DNA of 7,774 nucleotides from Desulfonatronum sp. (GTDB taxonomy: Bacteria > Desulfobacterota > Desulfovibrionia > Desulfovibrionales > Desulfonatronaceae): positions 1-7,774 of the forward strand of contig SKYX01000129.1 in NCBI GenBank assembly GCA_007127655.1, given 5' to 3'. The position numbers and the translations under genes are program-made. Positions 1-4,988 of this stretch are shown in pieces. The notes beneath the pieces are model-generated. The model ran no database searches. It had not been told where the DNA came from and saw nothing but the letters and a program-made list of their open reading frames with translations. Each line of letters starts with the position of its first letter. Position 1 is the first letter of the stretch.

Positions 1-1
1 G

Positions 2-571
2 ATGGCGGCCCAAGGGCCGCCCCATGGCGGAGCGGAGGACCGCCCGGAACTGATTTTGCATCGGAGTTCGCCCTCTGCTTCTTCCGGCTCACCCTCCAGT
101 TCGACTTCCAGCTCGACTTCCAGACCATCTGGAGAAAAAAGCGCCTGGGACGCCCTGAACGCCGAGCCTTCCGGCGCTCCGTCCTCCGGACTCACCATTC
201 CTGAAGGCTTTGACGTGGACGAATTTCTCTCCGGCGCCAAGGCGGCCTATGCCCGCTTGCAGAAGTCCTGGAACAACCGCGACATCAACGACATCCGCAA
301 CTTTACGACTCGTGAGGTGTTCGCGGAAATCAAGCGCCAGCAGGCCTCCGCGCCGATGCTGGGCCAGACCGAACTGCTTCAGGTGGATGCCTCCTTGCTT
401 GAGGTCCGGGAAGAAGGCGACAACACCATTTGCAGCGTGCTGTTCGACGTCCTGCTTCGGGAAGACTCCAGTTCCCCCCAGCCGTCGCAAATCCAGGAAA
501 TCTGGCACTTCAGCAGATCTTCGGACGGAAAAGGTGTCTGGCTGCTGGAGGGCATTCAACAGGTCGACTAA
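2..571 (+). CDS. Tim44-like domain protein, C-terminal part (5' end outside window)
   Basis: The visible 189 residues end in a compact domain (about residues 70-187) with Tim44-like signatures: GFDVDEFLSGAK, then a helix with LQKSWNNRDINDIRNFTT, then a beta-rich part ending in EIWHFSR and WLLEGIQQ. In bacteria this NTF2-like fold usually sits at the C-terminus of proteins with an N-terminal membrane or Gly-rich segment; the cellular role is not established, and import function is known only for the mitochondrial relative. Residues 1-65 are a low-complexity Gly/Pro then Ser/Thr/Pro linker, as expected just before this domain. The ATG at position 2 has no visible ribosome site because the window begins there, and the linker reads as the middle of a longer protein, so I treat it as an internal Met and the gene as 5' truncated by the window. 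A strong terminator follows the stop codon. Family call is good; function unknown. Confidence 0.82.
   Translation: MAAQGPPHGGAEDRPELILHRSSPSASSGSPSSSTSSSTSRPSGEKSAWDALNAEPSGAPSSGLTIPEGFDVDEFLSGAKAAYARLQKSWNNRDINDIRNFTTREVFAEIKRQQASAPMLGQTELLQVDASLLEVREEGDNTICSVLFDVLLREDSSSPQPSQIQEIWHFSRSSDGKGVWLLEGIQQVD
4..21. repeat. GC-rich perfect inverted repeat inside the Tim44-like gene
   Basis: GGCGGCCC (4-11) and GGGCCGCC (14-21) are exact reverse complements separated by AA. A second, overlapping inverted pair, CCGCC (17-21) and GGCGG (26-30), and a direct repeat ATGGCGG (2-8 and 24-30) lie in the same 30 bases. The stretch encodes the Gly/Pro/Ala-rich part of the linker, so codon composition alone may explain it. 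Confidence 0.6.
101..123 (+). repeat. Two-copy 12-base tandem repeat in Ser/Thr linker
   Basis: TCGACTTCCAG occurs at 101-111 and again at 113-123, a 12-base period that keeps frame and encodes the repeated Ser-Thr-Ser-Ser pattern of the low-complexity linker. This is probably slippage-generated linker sequence with no separate function. Confidence 0.7.
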
Positions 572-604
572 CGGCGTTTTCTGGAATTTTGTTCGCCGTC
601 TTTG

Positions 605-655
605 GGAGCAGTCCCATGATTCCCATACCGGGGCCGGGACTGCTCCTTTGTTTTT
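605..655 (+). terminator. Rho-independent terminator after the Tim44-like gene
   Basis: A perfect 11-base-pair stem, GGAGCAGTCCC (605-615) with GGGACTGCTCC (636-646), encloses a 20-base loop and is followed at once by TTTGTTTTT (647-655). It begins 33 bases after the TAA of the Tim44-like gene, so that transcript ends here and dksA needs its own promoter. The T tract lies on the + strand, matching the gene direction. Confidence 0.93.
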
Positions 656-698
656 CAAAGCTTATCTCCACGTGATCATCAGCGATGCGTCCCGCATA

Positions 699-727
699 TT
701 GCCTTTACCCGTCGACGTTCCTATAAT
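699..727 (+). promoter_or_regulatory. Probable sigma-70-type promoter for dksA
   Basis: TTGCCT (699-704, four of six consensus bases) and a perfect TATAAT (722-727) are separated by exactly 17 bases. Transcription would begin near 734, giving a leader of about 140 bases before dksA. The position between the upstream terminator and dksA is what a dksA-NFACT transcription unit requires. It is predicted by consensus only. Confidence 0.72.
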
Positions 728-768
728 AGCAGTTTTCGCCGAGGGCGGCTGCCGGTTTTGCAAGCAGC

Positions 769-780
769 TTCCATCTGGAA
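769..780. promoter_or_regulatory. Short dyad TTCCA-TC-TGGAA, possible operator
   Basis: Perfect five-base arms with a two-base centre lie between the main promoter and the second -10-like element upstream of dksA. The site could bind a dimeric regulator, but it matches no operator I can name and its arms are short. Confidence 0.3.
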
Positions 781-803
781 CTCCTTGTTTCATTCTCAAC
801 TAT

Positions 804-809
804 TATAAT
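804..809 (+). promoter_or_regulatory. Second -10-like element upstream of dksA
   Basis: A perfect TATAAT sits 63 bases before the dksA start, inside the self-complementary decamer TATTATAATA (801-810). No good -35 hexamer is found at normal spacing (CTCCTT at 17 bases), so a second promoter would be weak or need an activator. The palindrome also gives a -10 on the other strand (802-807), again without a -35 partner. Confidence 0.35.
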
Positions 810-863
810 ACCGCATCAGTACTTATCCGCCCAGCGCACCCCGCAATCGGCTTTCATCATTAC

Positions 864-868
864 GGAGG
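864..868 (+). promoter_or_regulatory. Shine-Dalgarno site of dksA
   Basis: GGAGG four bases before ATG 873 fixes the dksA start. The same frame is open far upstream, so length alone would give the wrong start. Confidence 0.88.
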
Positions 869-872
869 AACC

Positions 873-1235
873 ATGGACCAGAAAGATTTGGATTTTTTTG
901 AAAAAATGCTCAAGGACAATATCCGGGACATCAACCAGCGCGGTTCCGATACGCTGGACGACATGACCGACCACCGCGAAGTTCATGCCGATCCCGCCGA
1001 CAGGGCAACCATGGAAACCGACCGTTCCTTCATGTTGCGCCTGCGAGACCGGGAGCGGAAGCTGATTCCCAAAATCCAGGAAGCCCTGGGCCGGATTCAA
1101 AACGGGACCTACGGGATTTGCGAGGACTGCGATGAAGATATCAGTGTTGAGCGCCTCAAAGCCAGGCCGGTGACCACCCTGTGCATCAAGTGCAAGAGCG
1201 CCCGTGAGGAAGAGGAGCAGTTGCGCGGCGATTAA
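873..1235 (+). CDS. dksA: DksA/TraR-family RNA polymerase-binding transcription factor
   Basis: A 120-residue DksA homologue. Family members enter the RNA polymerase secondary channel and, with ppGpp, repress rRNA promoters and activate amino-acid promoters. Residues 1-75 are the predicted coiled coil. Its tip reads DPADRA (40-45), so Asp40, Asp43 and Ala45 line up with the E. coli tip residues Asp71, Asp74 and Ala76 needed for activity. The zinc finger is Cys83-x2-Cys86 and Cys104-x2-Cys107, all four cysteines present, followed by a short acidic C-terminal helix. It is about 30 residues shorter than E. coli DksA at the N-terminus, as I recall for homologues in sulfate reducers. The start follows from GGAGG four bases upstream and from family alignment. 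Its TAA abuts the ATG of the NFACT gene, so the two are almost certainly co-transcribed from the promoter near 699-727. Confidence 0.95.
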   Translation: MDQKDLDFFEKMLKDNIRDINQRGSDTLDDMTDHREVHADPADRATMETDRSFMLRLRDRERKLIPKIQEALGRIQNGTYGICEDCDEDISVERLKARPVTTLCIKCKSAREEEEQLRGD

Positions 1236-2834
1236 ATGGAGGCGCTCCTCTTTCGCGGCTTGGTCGAGGAAATCCAGCCCATGCTGCTGGGCAGACGCCT
1301 GGAGCGGATTTACTCTCCCCGCCCTGGCTGGTGGTCATTTCGTCTCCAGCCCGGAGACCATCCCCGGTTCCTGCTCTTCGCCCACCACCCGGCGGACATC
1401 GCCCTGACCCTCGCGCCCCATGCCCCGGAAAACCCGACCACCCCGACGGCCCAGGTGATGCGCCTGCGCAAGCACGTTCAAGGCCTTCGTATTCTCCGCT
1501 GTCGGGCCGACTGGATCCATCGCCGCCTGTCCCTCGGCTTGGGCCGCCAGGAACCGCTCGCATGGCTCGTCCTGGACGCGCAAAAAGGCGTACATCTCCT
1601 CGGCCGACCAGAGCCGACGTCTCTTGACGCCGACTCGCCCGCCGACGCGGACGAGGAAGCGGGTCCCGTCTCCTGGCCGACCTGGGAACAGGTCCGCGAC
1701 GACGATCAAATCTGGCAAACCCACCCCCATGTCTCCCCCCTGCTGCGCCGCACCATCCAGACCCTGCCTGAAGACCAAGGGCGCGCCCTGCTGGATGTGC
1801 TTCAAGCTGACGTCGCGCCCGGGACATGCTTTTTCTACCGCGCTCCAGGAGGCGGCAAGTCTCCGAGTACGATCCGACCGTGGGCACTCCCGTGGCCTCT
1901 TCCGGCGTCCCTGCGCCAGGGACGCGATGAACACACCTGCGCATCGGCCTTCCAGGCCGCGAACCTCATGGCCCAGGCCACTTTCTTTCCAGATCATCCC
2001 TCGAACGGACCAGCTGCCCCCGCCCCCCGAGAGCTTAAACGCATCGCGCGTCTGCAGCGCAACCTGGACGTGGACGAACGCCGTCTGCGTGAGTACGTTC
2101 ATCTCGCGGGCCAAGCCGAGTTGATCCGTTGTCACCTCTACCAGCTTCCGGAGAAGCAGCTCACGCCCCGCACCAAGGTCGAACGGCTGACGCTGACTGA
2201 TCTGAAAGGCGAGACCGTCGATCTGACTTTGGACAACCGCCTGACCATTCTGGAGAACATGCAACGCTGGTTCCAGTTAGCCGAGAAGGGGCGGCGCGGG
2301 TTGGTTCATGTGCAGAAACGTCGTGACCAGATCCACTCGAATCCAGAATCGGAACGTGCCGGACAAATGAGAGCGCGAACCACGGCGTATTTGGATCAAC
2401 ATCCATCGACTCAGAAAGCCCGGAATCGATCCAAAGACGAACGGACCTTGCCCCTGCATCGCTTTTTGAGTAGCGACGGCTTTGTCCTCTTGCGCGGCAA
2501 GAACCAGAAGGCCAATCACCACCTCCTGACCAAGACGGCCAGCCCGTTCGACTACTGGTTTCATGCGGCGGACGGTCCCGGAGCGCACCTGATCCTGAAG
2601 CGGGACTCCCCGGGCCGGGACGTCCCGGAGCGAACCATGGAGGAAGCCGCAAGCCTGGCCGGATTGGCCAGCCACTTTTCCGGAGCCGCCCGGGCCACGA
2701 TCATCTGCGCCCAGGTCAAATACGTGCGCCCGGTCAAGGGAACACCGGGCATGGCCGTCGTGGACCGAATCCTGCGCACCCTGAGCGTGCCCCTGGATCC
2801 GGAACTGGAAACCAGGCTGCGCATCACGGCGTAG
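1236..2834 (+). CDS. NFACT family (RqcH/FbpA-like) ribosome quality-control protein
   Basis: A 532-residue NFACT protein. Well-studied RqcH proteins bind 50S subunits blocked by peptidyl-tRNA and recruit tRNA-Ala to add degradation-marking alanine tails. Visible parts in order: NFACT-N (about 1-130, including MRLRKHVQGLRIL at 75-87), a helix-hairpin-helix-like stretch (VSPLLRRTI, 166-174), a helical coiled-coil region (about 265-365, with ENMQRWFQLAEKGR) and the NFACT-R/DUF814 domain (about 407-520), whose core is LSSDGFVLLRGKNQKANHH, DYWFHA, GPGAHLIL and the late Gly-Thr-Pro-Gly turn. By ungapped eye alignment of the LRKH segment, the Asp-Arg motif of RqcH NFACT-N reads His95-Arg96 here, and the usual MGK-SN stretch is not recognisable, so alanine tailing is uncertain. 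The start ATG directly follows the dksA stop; the nearest purine-rich site, AGGAG at 1213-1217, is 18 bases away, so translation is probably coupled. Family call is firm; the exact activity is less sure. Confidence 0.9.
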   Translation: MEALLFRGLVEEIQPMLLGRRLERIYSPRPGWWSFRLQPGDHPRFLLFAHHPADIALTLAPHAPENPTTPTAQVMRLRKHVQGLRILRCRADWIHRRLSLGLGRQEPLAWLVLDAQKGVHLLGRPEPTSLDADSPADADEEAGPVSWPTWEQVRDDDQIWQTHPHVSPLLRRTIQTLPEDQGRALLDVLQADVAPGTCFFYRAPGGGKSPSTIRPWALPWPLPASLRQGRDEHTCASAFQAANLMAQATFFPDHPSNGPAAPAPRELKRIARLQRNLDVDERRLREYVHLAGQAELIRCHLYQLPEKQLTPRTKVERLTLTDLKGETVDLTLDNRLTILENMQRWFQLAEKGRRGLVHVQKRRDQIHSNPESERAGQMRARTTAYLDQHPSTQKARNRSKDERTLPLHRFLSSDGFVLLRGKNQKANHHLLTKTASPFDYWFHAADGPGAHLILKRDSPGRDVPERTMEEAASLAGLASHFSGAARATIICAQVKYVRPVKGTPGMAVVDRILRTLSVPLDPELETRLRITA

Positions 2835-2887
2835 CAGTCCGTTGAAAAACTCCCAATTGCTGGGTCCACGCAAAAAATTTCAAACTG
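2835..2887. repeat. Imperfect inverted repeat after the NFACT gene, possible REP/MITE-like element
   Basis: Beginning at the first base after the stop codon, CAGT-CCG-TTGAAA (2835-2847) pairs with TTTCAA-ACTG (2878-2887), leaving CCG as a bulge. An inner hairpin CCCA-ATTGC-TGGG spans 2852-2864. The outer sequence CAGTCCGTTGAAAAACT resembles, from memory, termini of dispersed palindromic repeats and insertion-sequence ends in proteobacteria. Only one copy is present here, so its dispersed nature cannot be shown. On the minus strand the inner hairpin is followed by AGTTTTT, a weak terminator shape, but no minus-strand gene needs one. Confidence 0.45.
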
Positions 2888-2918
2888 TTTCCAAAGGCTC
2901 TCTTCCCAAACTCCCACC

Positions 2919-3980
2919 ATGACGCTTCCCAAGCCCCCCGACCCAAACATCCTCCCAGGCCTCGGCCCCATGATTTCCGAAACCATGACCGACCAGCATG
3001 GCCGAAGCATCAATTATCTGCGACTGAGCATCACGGATCGGTGCAACCTGCGCTGCTTGTACTGCAGGTCGTCCTGCACCGGCCTGAAAATGCTGCCCCA
3101 CGAACAGATGCTCAGTTACGAGGAGAGCCTTGAATTGATCACGACGGCCTCGGAATTGAACATTTCCAAGGTTCGGCTGACCGGGGGCGAACCCTTTATC
3201 CGCAAAAACTTTCTGCACTTTCTGGAACAGATTCTCCAGCGCCATCCGCATCTGGACATGCGCCTGACCACCAACGCCACGCTGTTGTCCGGTAAGATCC
3301 CCGCCCTCAAGGAAATCGGTGTCCAGGGATTGAATATTTCGTTGGACACACTGGATCGACAAAAATTCCAGCGCATCACCGGACGGGACTTTTTTCTCCA
3401 GGTCCGGGGGGCCATTGATCAGTGCCTGGAGCACGGACTGCGGGTCAAGATCAACGTCGTGGCCCTCAAGGGCGTCAACGACGACGAACTGCCCGACTTC
3501 GTCCGGCTGGCGGAACGACTGCCCCTGGATCTGCGGTTCATCGAGTTCATGCCCATGGGCGAGAAAACCGTCTGGACCCCGGATCAGCTCTGGACGGCCG
3601 CGGAAATCCTGCGAGAGGCCGGCACCATCGCCCGCCTCGTGCCCGTTGAGGGGCGAGATAAGCGCAAAGGCCCGGCCAGGATGTTTTCCCTGGCCGACGG
3701 CAAGGGGCGCATCGGCGTAATTTCTCCCCTGAGCTCCCATTTTTGCGGCCAGTGCAACCGCCTGCGGATTACCCCGGACGGCCGGTTGCGCACCTGTCTC
3801 TTTTCAGACAAGGAATATCGACTGCGCCCCATTCTCCGCTCGCCCAAACTGGGACGGGAGCATCTGCGCCAGGTGATCATCCGGGCCGGCAGGGTCAAGC
3901 CCATGGGCCATGAACTCCTGGCCGCCCAGGGGCGGGAGCGTTCCGTGTGCCGTAAAATCATGTCCGCCATCGGGGGCTGA
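2919..3980 (+). CDS. moaA: GTP 3',8-cyclase (radical SAM, molybdopterin synthesis)
   Basis: MoaA uses S-adenosylmethionine and two 4Fe-4S clusters to convert GTP to 3',8-cyclo-7,8-dihydro-GTP, the first step of molybdenum cofactor synthesis, in the cytoplasm. The N-terminal cluster motif is Cys42-x3-Cys46-x2-Cys49 within TDRCNLRCLYC; the SAM-binding GGEP is at 89-92. The C-terminal GTP-site cluster is Cys276-x2-Cys279-x13-Cys293, and the protein ends in the family's double glycine (352-353). From the longest ATG it is 353 residues, against roughly 330 for the family. The extra N-terminus is Pro-rich and not conserved-looking, so ATG 2970 (336 residues, weak AGG ten bases upstream) or ATG 2985 (331 residues) may be the real start; no start has a good Shine-Dalgarno sequence. 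No other mo-gene is nearby. Function is secure; the start is not. Confidence 0.94.
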   Translation: MTLPKPPDPNILPGLGPMISETMTDQHGRSINYLRLSITDRCNLRCLYCRSSCTGLKMLPHEQMLSYEESLELITTASELNISKVRLTGGEPFIRKNFLHFLEQILQRHPHLDMRLTTNATLLSGKIPALKEIGVQGLNISLDTLDRQKFQRITGRDFFLQVRGAIDQCLEHGLRVKINVVALKGVNDDELPDFVRLAERLPLDLRFIEFMPMGEKTVWTPDQLWTAAEILREAGTIARLVPVEGRDKRKGPARMFSLADGKGRIGVISPLSSHFCGQCNRLRITPDGRLRTCLFSDKEYRLRPILRSPKLGREHLRQVIIRAGRVKPMGHELLAAQGRERSVCRKIMSAIGG

Positions 3981-3987
3981 GCCCAAA

Positions 3988-3993
3988 AAGGAG
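3988..3993 (+). promoter_or_regulatory. Distant Shine-Dalgarno-like site of phoH
   Basis: AAGGAG lies between the moaA stop and phoH, with 17 bases to ATG 4011, longer than the usual 5-10. Nothing closer resembles a ribosome site and no in-frame ATG sits nearer to it, so either the spacing is tolerated or a non-ATG start upstream is used. Confidence 0.4.
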
Positions 3994-4010
3994 CCCCAAA
4001 AACACCCAAA

Positions 4011-4988
4011 ATGACCATTGAACGCACCTTGGAATTTCAAAGCGCGGCCGAGGCCCAAAAACTGTTCGGCCCGCATAACGCCCATTTGCGCCAACTCGCG
4101 GAGTTGAGTGGGATCACGGCGGACAGCCGGGGTTCCGTGGCCGTGTTGCGCGGCGAGGACCAACAGGCGGTGGACCAGGCCGCCAACTGCCTGGTGCAGT
4201 TGCACGGCCTGCAACGGGCCAATACGTCCATTCACGCCCAGGACGTGGACCATGCCTGGCGCATCCTGTGCAGCGACCCCCAGGCCGACATCAAAACCGT
4301 GTTCAAGGACGTGGTCTACGCCGTCTCCCCCAAGCGGACCATCACGCCCCGGACCGTCAGTCAGCGCCGCTATCTGCAGGCCCTCCGCGGCAAGGATCTG
4401 GTTTTCGGCATCGGCCCGGCGGGCACGGGCAAGACCTACCTGGCCGTGGCCATGGCCGTGGCGGCTCTGACCAAGAAGGAGGTCAAACGTTTGGTGTTGA
4501 CCAGGCCGGCCGTTGAGGCGGGAGAAAAGCTGGGTTTTCTGCCCGGAGACTTGATGGAAAAGGTCAATCCCTACCTGCGCCCCTTGTATGACGCCCTGCA
4601 CGACATGTTGGAATTTCGCAAGGTCCAGGAGATGGTGGAAACCGGGGTGATTGAAATCGCTCCCCTGGCTTTTATGCGTGGGCGCACCCTCAACGACGCA
4701 TTCATCATCCTTGACGAGGCCCAGAATACGACCCAAGAGCAAATGAAAATGTTCCTGACCAGACTGGGATTCGGCTCCAAAGCCGTGGTCACCGGGGACG
4801 TCACTCAGATCGACCTGCCCGTGCACGCCCGATCCGGACTGGTCCAGGCCGAAAAAGTGCTGTCCGGAGTCGCGGGGCTCGAATTCATCCATTTTCATGA
4901 GGAAGACGTGATCAGGCACCCGCTGGTGGGCCGGATCGTCCATGCCTATGACCGATTCACACGCCAAGACGCCTCCCAAAAAGCCTAG
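4011..4988 (+). CDS. phoH: PhoH family ATPase (PhoH-like protein)
   Basis: A 325-residue PhoH-like protein of normal family length. An N-terminal KH-like part (about 5-70) precedes the P-loop ATPase domain (about 110-320). Walker A is GPAGTGKT (135-142), Walker B is FIILDEAQN (231-239) with Asp235-Glu236, and the motifs TRPAVEAGEKLGFLPGD (164-180) and VTGDVTQIDLP (260-270) are typical of the family. The biochemical role is not firmly known; homologues bind ATP and are linked to RNA metabolism, partly because they are so often encoded beside ybeY, as here. The gene starts 30 bases after moaA and its last 47 bases overlap the next gene in another frame, suggesting one transcript with translational coupling. 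The family call is very secure. Confidence 0.96.
   Translation: MTIERTLEFQSAAEAQKLFGPHNAHLRQLAELSGITADSRGSVAVLRGEDQQAVDQAANCLVQLHGLQRANTSIHAQDVDHAWRILCSDPQADIKTVFKDVVYAVSPKRTITPRTVSQRRYLQALRGKDLVFGIGPAGTGKTYLAVAMAVAALTKKEVKRLVLTRPAVEAGEKLGFLPGDLMEKVNPYLRPLYDALHDMLEFRKVQEMVETGVIEIAPLAFMRGRTLNDAFIILDEAQNTTQEQMKMFLTRLGFGSKAVVTGDVTQIDLPVHARSGLVQAEKVLSGVAGLEFIHFHEEDVIRHPLVGRIVHAYDRFTRQDASQKA

Larger units (their letters stand above)
734..872 (+). other. Long untranslated leader of dksA with small inverted repeats
   Basis: No gene was found here, although the dksA frame happens to stay open upstream. The leader has GCCG (738-741), CGGC (746-749) and GCCG (751-754), where the middle segment can pair with either flank, followed by TTTT at 755-758. 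GCTGC (748-752) can alternatively pair with GCAGC (764-768). The stems are only four or five pairs long, so a regulatory switch is possible but weakly supported. Confidence 0.35.

Noticed and set aside
89..658. Minus-strand open frame of 189 codons opposite the Tim44-like gene
   Set aside because: It crosses the terminator hairpin, has no recognisable domain, and mirrors the codon bias of the + strand gene.
210..872. Upstream in-frame extension of dksA to position 210
   Set aside because: It would run through the Tim44-like gene in another frame, through the terminator and through the promoter. The GGAGG site and family alignment both set the start at 873.
1626..1665. Repeat-like GACGCC/GACGCG tract inside the NFACT gene
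   Set aside because: It is an acidic low-complexity linker (DADSPADADEEAG) in frame, without a regular DNA period.
2842..2885. Promoter for moaA using TTGAAA or TTGCTG as -35
   Set aside because: The hexamers at normal spacing (TCCACG, TCAAAC) do not resemble a -10 element.
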